Below are positions 48,752-56,314 of a DNA stretch of 64,000 nt, piece by piece (position 1 is the first letter of the stretch; every line of letters begins with the position of its first letter). The position numbers were made by a program, and so were the translations under genes. This stretch comes from Nonomuraea muscovyensis (GTDB lineage Bacteria; Actinomycetota; Actinomycetes; Streptosporangiales; Streptosporangiaceae), in assembly GCF_014207745.1 (NCBI RefSeq), contig NZ_JACHJB010000001.1, positions 3,224,001 to 3,288,000 on the forward strand, written 5' to 3'. The notes beneath the pieces were generated by a model. That model had not been told where the DNA came from. It saw only the letters and a list, made by a program, of their open reading frames with translations, and made no database searches.

Positions 48752-49390
48752 TTACCCAGGAGGCGCGGCCAGGCCCTCGATGTAGTCGAGGTAGCCGCTG
48801 GCCTGGTCCTGGTGCGCCTCGTCCAACTGGTCGAGCATCGGCTCGACCACGTCGCGCTGGTCCTGGGCGAACCTGCTGATCTTCGGCGAGCGGGGGCTGA
48901 CCCGTTCGAGCCTGCCGATGCCCGAGCGGGTCGAGCGCTCCATCTCCCTCAGCGTCTCGCTCACCAGCGACCCGGCCTCGGACGAGCCCAGCAGCTCGGC
49001 CACCTCGGCGGCCCGGGTCTTGGCCGAGACCAGCTCGCGCTCGCCCCGTTCGACGTCGTCGGCGCTGAGCCGGACGAGCGTGCTCTCCGCGGCGCGCTTG
49101 AGCGGGTACAGCGTGTCGCCCGGCACCGCCCGGTAGGTCGTGAAGGCCGACACCATCATGACCCCGGCCAGCCCGAACGTGGCGAGCGCCGACGGCCACG
49201 GCAGCCCCCGGCGGGGCCGCGACGCCCGGGGCCGGGCAGACGGCGCGGGGCCGGCGTCGTGGTGGTGGGACACCAGGTCGGCGCGCAACCGTTCGCGGAA
49301 GGAGTCGCTCGGCCCGCCCCCGAGGGGCAGCCGCCGCAACTGCGCGAGGTGATCCAGCACGTGCTCGCGCGAACGGCGCGACCTACCCAT
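48752..49390 (-). CDS. rsbN: RsbN-like anti-sigma factor (DUF5667)
   Basis: A 212-residue DUF5667 protein. A basic cytoplasmic N-terminus ([24 protein letters not shown]) should bind the sigma factor. A membrane helix ([21 protein letters not shown]) precedes the DUF5667 outer part ([21 protein letters not shown]). In Streptomyces, RsbN restrains BldN, and its gene also lies next to bldN, as here. The ATG at 49390 has GGGAG about 6 nt upstream. Confidence 0.83.
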   Translation of the reverse strand: MGRSRRSREHVLDHLAQLRRLPLGGGPSDSFRERLRADLVSHHHDAGPAPSARPRASRPRRGLPWPSALATFGLAGVMMVSAFTTYRAVPGDTLYPLKRAAESTLVRLSADDVERGERELVSAKTRAAEVAELLGSSEAGSLVSETLREMERSTRSGIGRLERVSPRSPKISRFAQDQRDVVEPMLDQLDEAHQDQASGYLDYIEGLAAPPG

Positions 49391-49460
49391 GACAGCTCCC
49401 TGACGCCCCCGCAAAGAGATCCAGTAGTGGCACATGCCTAACGACGGGAACCGATGGAGG

Positions 49461-50099
49461 TTACGCCAGGTCCTGCCTCAACGCCCGGCCCAGCGCGCGG
49501 ATGGCGCGGAACTGCAGCGCTTTGATCGCTCCACTCTTCTTCCCCATGATCAATGCGGTCTCCGCCAGCGACAGCCCGTGCAGGAACCGCAGCACCACGC
49601 ACTCCTGCTGCTCCGGGTTGAGATCCCGCACGGCCCGCAGCATCCGGTCGTTGACGATCGCCGTCACCACGGCGTTCTCCGGGATGTGCGCCCCGTCCAG
49701 CGGAACGTCGATCACCTCGCCCGTGGGGACCTCCAGCCGGTAGCGCCCCGACTTGAAGTGGTCCGTCACCAGGTTGCGGGCGATCGTCACCAGCCAGGCG
49801 CCGAAGTCGCGTCCCTGCCAGGTGAAGCCGGTGATGCGGCGCAACGCGCGCAGGAACGTCTCGCTGGTGAGGTCCTCGGCCAGGGGGTGCGAGCCCACCC
49901 GGTAGTAGATGTAGCGGTAGACCAGGTCCACGTAGCGGTCGTAGAGCGTGCCAAAGGCCTCCGTGTCGCCGGTCTTGGCACGCAACACCAGCGTGCGGAG
50001 TTCGTCGGGGACCTCTTCGCGGGCGGCGGGCGCACCGGTGACGGCGGTGCCGGCGGCCGCCGGCGACAGCAGCCCGGCGAACGGCCACGATTCAGGCAT
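49461..50099 (-). CDS. bldN: ECF sigma factor, BldN-like
   Basis: A 212-residue ECF sigma factor. Region 2 includes EAFGTLYDRYVDLVYRYIYY, LAEDLTSETFLRALRRI and WLVTIARNLVTDHFK; region 4 is LNPEQQECVVLRFLHGLSLAETALIMGKKSGAIKALQFRAIRAL. BldN drives aerial-hypha genes such as chaplins and rodlins in Streptomyces. The long N-terminal pro-sequence of Streptomyces BldN is nearly absent here (about 35 residues before region 2). The adjacent downstream gene encodes an RsbN-like anti-sigma factor. Confidence 0.85.
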   Translation of the reverse strand: MPESWPFAGLLSPAAAGTAVTGAPAAREEVPDELRTLVLRAKTGDTEAFGTLYDRYVDLVYRYIYYRVGSHPLAEDLTSETFLRALRRITGFTWQGRDFGAWLVTIARNLVTDHFKSGRYRLEVPTGEVIDVPLDGAHIPENAVVTAIVNDRMLRAVRDLNPEQQECVVLRFLHGLSLAETALIMGKKSGAIKALQFRAIRALGRALRQDLA

Positions 50100-50277
50100 C
50101 CGGTATCCCTGGGGGTAAGGGGTGCGGCGTGCTCGATCACTCTAGAAATCAACAGCGGATTCCACAATCCACGCTCCAAAGTCATGACTAGCCGTAAGCG
50201 GCGGATACGGTGTGGACCGACCCGTTCCCTCTTCGGCTACCGGCTGGGAGGCATAGTCCGGCAGCATTGGAGTCACC

Positions 50278-51915
50278 ATGGAGATCCTCGTTGCTGTCAT
50301 AGCCTTCGCCGGTGCCCTCCTCGCCGCCATCGCCACGGGCGCGCTGGCGAACCGGCTGCGTGAGGAGATCGAGGGGTGGTTGATCGCCTGGACGGTGGCG
50401 GTGGCCGCGCTGTGCGTGTCGCTGGCCGTGGTGGGCGTCGGCCACCTCATGGGCTTCGGAGCCGTCACCTTCAAGATCTACCAGGTCACGGGGTCGCTGC
50501 TGGCCCCCCTCTGGCTCGCTGTCGGCCTGATCCAGCTCCTGGCCGAGAAGGTGCCGCCGAAGTTCGCGGCCTGGCTGTTCGGCACCGCGGTCACCATCGT
50601 CGCCGGCGTGATCCTCTTCGTCGACCCGCTGATCTCCGAGCAGATGGGCAAGGTGCTGCCCGCCGCCAAGCAGCACTGGGGGCTGATCCCCGACAAGCTG
50701 CTGCTCGGGGTGCACGTCGTCGTGGCGGTGATCCTGCTGGCGGCCGTGGTCGTCGCGGCCCTTCGGTGGCGCTCCGGCGACGAGTACGACACCGACAACC
50801 TGCACGCCGTGCTGGTCGTCGCGCCGTCCGCGCTGGCCGTCCTGGGCGCCATGCGGTTCGCGGTGCCCGGCTTCTTCACGACCGCGCTGTTCGTCGTGGC
50901 CGCCGCCGGCATCTGGTACTGCGTGCTGCGCCCGCTGGCGCCGTACGAGGATGACGAGGAGGACGACGAGCCGGAGCGCCACCGCGGCTCCCGCGACGGC
51001 GGCCGTGAGGGATCGCGTGACGGCCGCGGCGGCGCCCGCGGCGACGGGCGGCACGGTGAGCAGGCGCCGGCCGGCCACCGGGCGGGAGGGCGGGCCGGCT
51101 CCCGGGCCGCCGAGCCCGTCGCCTCGGCCGAGCAGCCCGCCGTCCAGCCGCCGCGCAGGGTTTCGGGCCTGGGCGACCTGGTGGCCGAGTACCGGGCGGG
51201 CGACAGGGACGTCGACTACGCCGCCCGGATGGCTCCTCCGCCCGACTCGGGCCCGTCCACGGGTTACATCATGAACGGCAGCCAGGGCGCCTTCCAGGAC
51301 GACTACGGGGCCGGCCGGCAGGACTTCGACGCCCCGCGCGCCGACCGGCCCGGCCACGGCGCTTCGCCCGACTTCGCCCCGCCGGGGTTCGGGCCCCAGC
51401 CCGGCTACGGCTCCCCGCCCGGCCACGGCCTTCCCCGGCAGGACTACGACGACGACGGCCCGGCGACAGGTGCCCTCTACTCGGGCGCCGACCTGTTCGC
51501 CCCGGGCGGGCGCGCCGCGCAGCCCTCCCCACCGCACGCCCAGCCCCAGCCGCACGCCCAGCCCCAGCCCGCCGGCGGGCGGCCCTCCCCGAGCATCTAC
51601 GGCCTGCTCACCGTCTTCACGATCATGGACGGCTCGGGTGAGGCGTTCGACCGGCTGGCCGAGCAGACCGTCGAGGCCGTCCGGCGGGGCGAGCCCGACA
51701 CGCTCGTCTACGCCTGCCACGCCGTGAAGTCGGCCCCGCTGCAGCGCATCGTCTACGAGCTCTACCGCGACGAGGTGGCCTACCGCGACCACCAGCGGCA
51801 GCCGCACGTGGAGAGGTTCGTCAACGAGCGCCAGGCCATGGTGCTGGCCACCAACGTCATCGAGCTCACCGTCAACGCCGCCAAGGTGGTGCCGCTGCCG
51901 ACCGTGCTGTTCTAG
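50278..51915 (+). CDS. Multi-pass membrane protein with C-terminal ABM domain
   Basis: A 545-residue protein with three parts. Residues 1-220 have about seven hydrophobic segments. Residues 221-435 are a disordered Gly/Pro/Asp/Gln-rich linker (EDDEEDDEPERHRG; QPQPHAQPQPAGG). Residues 437-545 look like an antibiotic-biosynthesis-monooxygenase (ABM) fold (GEAFDRLAEQTVEAV; VYACHAVKSAPLQRIVYELY). This ties a quinol-oxygenase-like or heme-handling domain to the membrane. Its TAG stop lies in the CTAG duplicated by the next element. Function unknown. Confidence 0.75.
   Translation: MEILVAVIAFAGALLAAIATGALANRLREEIEGWLIAWTVAVAALCVSLAVVGVGHLMGFGAVTFKIYQVTGSLLAPLWLAVGLIQLLAEKVPPKFAAWLFGTAVTIVAGVILFVDPLISEQMGKVLPAAKQHWGLIPDKLLLGVHVVVAVILLAAVVVAALRWRSGDEYDTDNLHAVLVVAPSALAVLGAMRFAVPGFFTTALFVVAAAGIWYCVLRPLAPYEDDEEDDEPERHRGSRDGGREGSRDGRGGARGDGRHGEQAPAGHRAGGRAGSRAAEPVASAEQPAVQPPRRVSGLGDLVAEYRAGDRDVDYAARMAPPPDSGPSTGYIMNGSQGAFQDDYGAGRQDFDAPRADRPGHGASPDFAPPGFGPQPGYGSPPGHGLPRQDYDDDGPATGALYSGADLFAPGGRAAQPSPPHAQPQPHAQPQPAGGRPSPSIYGLLTVFTIMDGSGEAFDRLAEQTVEAVRRGEPDTLVYACHAVKSAPLQRIVYELYRDEVAYRDHQRQPHVERFVNERQAMVLATNVIELTVNAAKVVPLPTVLF
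51912..51915. repeat. CTAG target-site duplication, left copy
   Basis: CTAG before the left inverted repeat, matching CTAG at 53042-53045 after the right one. It fits the YTAR target rule of IS701-family elements. Confidence 0.8.
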
Positions 51916-51940
51916 TACTCCAGCTGTAGATCGTGATCTT
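51916..51940. repeat. Left 25-bp terminal inverted repeat
   Basis: Begins TACTCCAGCTGTAGATCG; pairs with 53017-53041 with one mismatch (T/C at position 13). Confidence 0.88.
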
Positions 51941-52540
51941 CAATTCTGATTCGCGGCTTGTGGTCGGTAGTGGCCGACTTGGGCTCGGGCCTGGTGGCGG
52001 CGTCGCCAGGCGGACCAGGCGAGCCGGTGGGCTACCTCGCGCACGGGCCGGACGACCAAGGTGATGAACAGTCGCTGGATCTCGTTGCAGGTGAGCGGGA
52101 TGAGCCCGTCAGGTGCGGGGTGCCGGGCTTGTTCGTCGGCGCGGACAACGGCGAGGAAGGCGTGAGCGAGCATGGCCAGGGTGACCCAGCGGGACCAAGA
52201 GGTGTAGCGGCGGATTTGGTGCTCGTCGAGTCCCGCCAGGCCCTTTCCGGACTGGAAGGTCTCCTCCACCCGCCACCTTGATCCAGCGACGCGGACCAGG
52301 GCGGTCAGGGGTACGGGGACGGATGAGAAAGCAGCGGTAGTAGGCGAGTTCACCGGTGGTGCGGTTGCGGCGGATCAGCAGCTGGCGGCTGCCGGGCCGG
52401 GGTTCGGCCAGGTCGATGACGGCCCAGTCGTAGAAGCGGTGCCCCTTGGCCCCGGCTCCGGCGGACAGCTTCTGCCATGCCCGCTTGGGCACCTTCGCGG
52501 CCAGGGCATCCGCGCGGAAATTACGATCTGTGCCTGGAGT
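51940..52540 (-). pseudogene. IS701-family transposase remnant, 5' truncated and frameshifted
   Basis: The C-terminal third of an IS701 (DDE_5) transposase. The upstream segment reads NFRADALAAKVPKRAWQKL, AKGHRFYDWAVIDL and TGELAYYRC. A frameshift at about 52325-52335 moves it to VPVPLTALVRVAGSRWRVEE, KGLAGLDEHQIRRYTSW and the end QAANQN. The N-terminal two thirds are gone; homology ends about 50 bp before the MazF-like gene. Not functional. Confidence 0.85.
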
Positions 52541-52593
52541 AGGCGGCGGTCGAAGGGGCGACGCAGGCGCGCCGTCCCGTATCAGGAGGACAT

Positions 52594-52926
52594 ATGCGAC
52601 GTGGCGAAGTCTGGTGGGCAGATTTCAACGAGCAGCGGGCAGTCGTACTGCTGTCGGGAGAAGAGGCGTCCGGTTTCTTGGCGATGCAGGTCGTCGCTCC
52701 CGCGGGCACCGATCTCAGCGGCGTGGCCGTTGAGGTGGCAGTAGGTGCCCCCGAAGGACTGCCTCTCGAAGGCGTCCTGAGAGTCGCACTTCCACGTCCC
52801 GACCTCATCCCTTGCACTTGGCTGGTCACCCTGGCCAGGGAAGACCTGATCGGGCAGGCGGGCGTCCTGCCGTCCGCGAAGCTCAGCGAGATCGAGGATG
52901 CCCTTCGTCTCGGTGGACTCATGTAG
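52594..52926 (+). CDS. MazF/PemK-family toxin-like protein (element cargo)
   Basis: A 110-residue protein of the MazF/PemK fold, sequence-specific endoribonucleases of type II toxin-antitoxin systems. Family features: MRRGEVWWADFNEQRAVVLLS at the N-terminus, EGLPLEGVLRVALPR, TWLVTLAREDLIGQAG. It begins with ATG 3 nt after a strong AGGAGGA at 52584-52590. No antitoxin gene is visible beside it. It is the only intact gene inside the IS701-derived element. Confidence 0.8.
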   Translation: MRRGEVWWADFNEQRAVVLLSGEEASGFLAMQVVAPAGTDLSGVAVEVAVGAPEGLPLEGVLRVALPRPDLIPCTWLVTLAREDLIGQAGVLPSAKLSEIEDALRLGGLM

Positions 52927-53016
52927 GCAGAGAGGGATGGACGCCGCCGATGGCGCGGTCGGTCTCGTCGAGATGGTCAATGGTGGCCGCGCCATATCGG
53001 CGGCGCCCCCACTCAC

Positions 53017-53041
53017 AAGATCACGATCTACGGCTGGAGTA
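53017..53041. repeat. Right 25-bp terminal inverted repeat
   Basis: AAGATCACGATCTACGGC and the next seven bases, the reverse complement of 51916-51940 with one mismatch. Confidence 0.88.
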
Positions 53042-53045
53042 CTAG
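53042..53045. repeat. CTAG target-site duplication, right copy
   Basis: Direct repeat of 51912-51915. Confidence 0.8.
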
Positions 53046-53120
53046 GTCGTGCTGTTCTCGGTCGTGCTGCTCCAGGCCGGGCCGTTCCAGTCCGTGCCGT
53101 TCTCGGCCGGGCCGTTCCGA
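53046..53120. repeat. Five degenerate 15-bp tandem repeats
   Basis: Units GTCGTGCTGTTCTCG, GTCGTGCTGCTCCAG, GCCGGGCCGTTCCAG, TCCGTGCCGTTCTCG, GCCGGGCCGTTCCGA. A sixth unit, ACCGTGCTGTTCTAG, lies to the left of the element (51901-51915), so the element split this array. Confidence 0.75.
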
Positions 53121-53132
53121 GCCGGTCGGGGC

Positions 53133-53366
53133 TCAGGCGAGGGCCGCCCTGAGCCGATCCTCGGACACGCGCCAGAAGTCGTGCTGGACGCCGTCGACAA
53201 GTGTGACGGGAATCATCTCCCCGTACTTCTCCCGCAGTTCGGCGGAGGTGTCGATGTCGACCTCCTCCCACGGCACGCCCAGCTCTCCCGCGACTCTGGC
53301 GATGACCTCGCGGGCGTCGTCGCAGAGGTGGCAGCCCTGCCTTCCGAGCAACGTGATGCTGTGCAT
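53133..53366 (-). CDS. Glutaredoxin-like protein
   Basis: A 77-residue thioredoxin-fold protein with CHLC (C12, C15), an N-terminal ITLLGRQG strand and IPVTLVDGVQHDF containing the cis-Pro. It may act as a small thiol reductase, perhaps with mycothiol. The ATG at 53366 is the usual start of the family. It is divergent from rex, with a Rex operator between the two. Confidence 0.88.
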   Translation of the reverse strand: MHSITLLGRQGCHLCDDAREVIARVAGELGVPWEEVDIDTSAELREKYGEMIPVTLVDGVQHDFWRVSEDRLRAALA

Positions 53367-53389
53367 GGCCCCCACCGTAGCGCCTGACT

Positions 53390-53407
53390 TTGTGCGTCGG
53401 TTCACAA
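53390..53407. promoter_or_regulatory. Rex operator (ROP)
   Basis: TTGTGCGTCGGTTCACAA, matching 16 of 18 positions of TTGTGAA-N4-TTCACAA. It extends outward as CTTTGTG/CACAAAG. It lies 60 bp before rex and 24 bp before the glutaredoxin-like gene, so Rex may control both. Confidence 0.88.
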
Positions 53408-53466
53408 AGGGATTAACCTGAAAGGCGGTTCGATCCCACCCACGCGGCCCACGGCCGCCCGTTCCC

Positions 53467-54159
53467 ATGGAGCTCCGGCACGTGAAGAGCCCGTCCCAAC
53501 CCCGTGACCGCGGCATCCCCGACGCCACGGTCGCCCGGCTTCCGTTGTACCTGCGGGCGCTGCACGGGATGGCCGAGCGGGCGATCGCCACCGTCAGCTC
53601 CGAGGACCTGGCCATGGCCGCCGGGGTCAACTCCGCCAAGCTCCGTAAGGACCTGTCGCACCTCGGCTCGTACGGCACCCGCGGCGTCGGCTACGACGTC
53701 GAGTACCTCGTCTACCAGATCTCCCGCGAACTGGGCTTGACCCAGGACTGGGCCGTGGCCATCGTCGGAGTCGGAAACCTCGGCCGCGCGCTCGCCAACT
53801 ACGGCGGGTTCGTCTCCAGGGGGTTCCGCGTGGCCGCGCTGGTGGACGCCGACCCCGAAGTGGTGGGCGACGACATCGCGGGGTTGAATGTGGAGCACAT
53901 CGACGAGCTGGAAGCCGTCATCAAGCGGCGTGGAGTATCGATCGTGGTTCTGGCGACACCTGCTGCGGCCGCGCAAGAAGTGTGCGACCGTGTGGTGGCC
54001 GTCGGCGTGACCAGCATTCTCAACTTCGCACCTGTCGTTCTGTCCGTGCCTGACGGCGTCGATGTCCGTAAAGTCGACCTATCAATCGAATTGCAGATCC
54101 TTGCGTTCCATGAGCAACGCAAAGCTGGGGGGCCACTGATGGCCGTGGACAGCCAGTGA
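53467..54159 (+). CDS. rex: Redox-sensing repressor Rex
   Basis: A 230-residue NAD(H)-responsive repressor of respiratory and heme genes. The N-terminal winged helix (about 15-90) includes ATVARLPLYLRAL and SSEDLAMAAGVNSAKLRKDLSHLG. A Rossmann domain (IVGVGNLGRALA) follows, then the C-terminal swapping helix. High NADH releases it from DNA. It begins a rightward operon with hemA, hemC, hemD and hemB; hemA overlaps its stop by 4 bp. Confidence 0.96.
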   Translation: MELRHVKSPSQPRDRGIPDATVARLPLYLRALHGMAERAIATVSSEDLAMAAGVNSAKLRKDLSHLGSYGTRGVGYDVEYLVYQISRELGLTQDWAVAIVGVGNLGRALANYGGFVSRGFRVAALVDADPEVVGDDIAGLNVEHIDELEAVIKRRGVSIVVLATPAAAAQEVCDRVVAVGVTSILNFAPVVLSVPDGVDVRKVDLSIELQILAFHEQRKAGGPLMAVDSQ

Positions 54160-55412
54160 GTGTTCTGGCGATCGGACTCAGCCACCGGACAGCGCCGGTG
54201 GCCATGCTGGAGCGCGTCTCGGTGACCGGCGACGCGCTCGTCAAACTCCTGCACGACGTGCAGCAGGACACCTGTGTGGCGGAGGCCATGGTGGTCTCGA
54301 CCTGCAACAGGGTCGAGATCTACGCCGCGGTCGACCGGTTCCACGCCGCCTTCACCGCGATCTGCGACCGGCTGAGCGTCCACACGGGCGTCAGCGCCGA
54401 CGAGCTGAGGCCTCACCTGTACGTCCACTTCGAGGAGCGTGCCGTCGAGCACCTGTTCTCGGTGGTGTGCGGCCTCGACTCGATGGTGGTCGGCGAGGGC
54501 CAGATCCTCGGCCAGGTGCGCAGGGCGCTCAAGCTGGCGCAGAAGCAGGGCACCGTCGGCGCCGTGCTCAACGACCTCGTGCAGCAGGCGCTGCGGGTCG
54601 GCAAGCGCGCCCAGACCGACACCGGCATCGACAAGGCCGGCGCCTCCCTGGTGAGCGCGGGCCTGGCCCTGGCGGGCGAGCTGCCCGGCCGGCGGGCCCT
54701 GGTGGTCGGCGCGGGCTCGATGAGCTCGCTGGCCGCCACGACGCTGGCCCGCGCGGGGGTGACCGACATCGTCGTGGCCAACCGCACCTTCGAACGCGGC
54801 CGGCGGCTGGCCTCCTCGGTCGGCGGCCGGGCGGTGGAGCTGTCCGCCGTCCAGGACGAGCTGGCCGCGGCCGACATCGTCATCACCTGTGTCGGCGCCG
54901 GACACCACGTGATCACCCCCGGCATGCTGACCCGCGGGTCGTTCCTCCTCGACCTGGCGCTCCCCCATGACATCGACCCGGCGGTCCGCGAGGTCCCCGG
55001 CGTCACACTGGTGGACCTGGAGACCATCCAGGAGTCCGGCATCGGCTCGCGCGAGGGCGACGCGGTACGGTCGGTCCGCGAGCTCGTCTCCCAAGAGCTC
55101 GAGGCCTACCTCGACGCCGAACGCGCCGCCAAGGTCACGCCGACCGTCGTCGCGCTGCGCGGCAAGGCCGCCGGCGTGGTCGAGGCCGAGCTGGGCCGCC
55201 TGCTGATGCGCATCCCCAACCTCGACGGCAAGACCCGCGACGAGGTCACCCAGACCGTGCACCGGGTCGTCGACAAGCTGCTCCACGAGCCGACCGTGCG
55301 TGTCAAACAGCTCGCCACGTCACCCGGCGGCGATCATTATGCGCAGGCCCTGCGCGAGCTGTTCGATCTCGATCCGAAGATGCCCGAGGCCGTGAGAGAG
55401 GTAGAGCTGTGA
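54156..55412 (+). CDS. hemA: Glutamyl-tRNA reductase HemA
   Basis: A 418-residue NADPH-dependent enzyme that reduces glutamyl-tRNA to glutamate-1-semialdehyde, the first step of C5 tetrapyrrole synthesis. The catalytic Cys50 is in VVSTCNRVEIYA; GEGQILGQVR and the NADPH-binding GAGSMSSLAA follow; the C-terminal dimerisation domain is long and helical. A GTG start overlaps the rex stop. The partner aminomutase gene hemL lies about 5.7 kb downstream. Confidence 0.97.
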   Translation: MSVLAIGLSHRTAPVAMLERVSVTGDALVKLLHDVQQDTCVAEAMVVSTCNRVEIYAAVDRFHAAFTAICDRLSVHTGVSADELRPHLYVHFEERAVEHLFSVVCGLDSMVVGEGQILGQVRRALKLAQKQGTVGAVLNDLVQQALRVGKRAQTDTGIDKAGASLVSAGLALAGELPGRRALVVGAGSMSSLAATTLARAGVTDIVVANRTFERGRRLASSVGGRAVELSAVQDELAAADIVITCVGAGHHVITPGMLTRGSFLLDLALPHDIDPAVREVPGVTLVDLETIQESGIGSREGDAVRSVRELVSQELEAYLDAERAAKVTPTVVALRGKAAGVVEAELGRLLMRIPNLDGKTRDEVTQTVHRVVDKLLHEPTVRVKQLATSPGGDHYAQALRELFDLDPKMPEAVREVEL

Positions 55413-56314
55413 CGTTGCGACTGGGGACCAGGCGCAGCCTGATGGCGACCACGCAGTCGCAGATGGTCGCCGACGCCTACACCGAGCGCACCGGCCGGGC
55501 CATCGAGCTGGTCGGCATCACCACGTTCGGTGATGTGTCCAAGGCCCACCTGGCCCAGCTCGGCGGCACGGGCGTGTTCGTGAGCGCGCTGCGTGACAAG
55601 CTCCTGGAGGGCGAGATCGACTTCGCCGTCCACTCGCTGAAGGACCTGCCGACCAAGCCCGACCCGCGCATCGCGCTCGCCGCCCTGCCCGCCAGGCACG
55701 ACCACCGTGACGCGCTGGTCGGGCGCGTGCCGTTCGCCGAACTGCCCGCCGGTGCCCAGGTCGGCACCGGCTCGCCGCGCCGCGTCGCCATGCTCCGCGC
55801 CCTGCGCCCCGAGCTCGAGTACGTTCCGATCCGCGGCAACGCCGACACCCGGATCGGCAAGGTCACCTCCGGCGAGCTCGACGCGGTCGTGCTCGCCTCG
55901 GCCGGCCTGACCCGCATCGGCCGCACCTCCGAGATCGCGCAGATCTTCGAGGTCGAGGAGCTGATGCCGGCTCCCGGCCAGGGCGCACTCGCCGTGGAAT
56001 GCCTCTCCGAGCGCGAGGACCTGGTCGACTTCCTCTCGGTGCTCGACGACCCGCGCACGCGCTCCGCGGTGACGGCCGAGCGGGTCGTCCTGGCCGCCCT
56101 GGAGGCCGGCTGTTCGGCGCCCGTGGGTGCGTTCGCGCTCGATGACGGGCAGACTCTCAACCTGACCGCCCTGGTCGTCGCCATCGACGGCTCAGAGGCG
56201 GTCCGCAAGTCCGCCGCCGGCTCTCCTTCGGAGGCTGTCGCTCTCGGCCACGAACTGGCGGCCGAGATGATCTCCGAAGGGGCCGACAGATTGATGGGGG
56301 AGCATTCCCATTGA
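55409..56314 (+). CDS. hemC: Hydroxymethylbilane synthase HemC
   Basis: A 301-residue porphobilinogen deaminase that joins four porphobilinogen units. The dipyrromethane cofactor would attach to C235 in LEAGCSAPVG. Other motifs: VHSLKDLPT (active-site Asp is replaced within normal variation), GTGSPRRVAMLRALRP and IRGNADTRIGK. A GTG start overlaps the hemA stop by 4 bp; hemD overlaps its end by 4 bp. Confidence 0.97.
   Translation: MTLRLGTRRSLMATTQSQMVADAYTERTGRAIELVGITTFGDVSKAHLAQLGGTGVFVSALRDKLLEGEIDFAVHSLKDLPTKPDPRIALAALPARHDHRDALVGRVPFAELPAGAQVGTGSPRRVAMLRALRPELEYVPIRGNADTRIGKVTSGELDAVVLASAGLTRIGRTSEIAQIFEVEELMPAPGQGALAVECLSEREDLVDFLSVLDDPRTRSAVTAERVVLAALEAGCSAPVGAFALDDGQTLNLTALVVAIDGSEAVRKSAAGSPSEAVALGHELAAEMISEGADRLMGEHSH

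Larger units (their letters stand above)
51916..53041. mobile_element. IS701-derived element carrying a MazF/PemK-like gene
   Basis: A 1126-bp element bounded by 25-bp inverted repeats (51916-51940 and 53017-53041; one mismatch) and CTAG duplications. Inside are the 3' part of an IS701-type transposase gene (minus strand, frameshifted) and an intact MazF/PemK-like gene (plus strand). The transposase 5' part is missing, so it cannot move on its own, but ends and target duplication suggest it moved as a unit. Confidence 0.85.

Noticed and set aside
53046..53120. CRISPR array
   Set aside because: Units are 15 bp, adjacent without spacers, and no cas genes are present.
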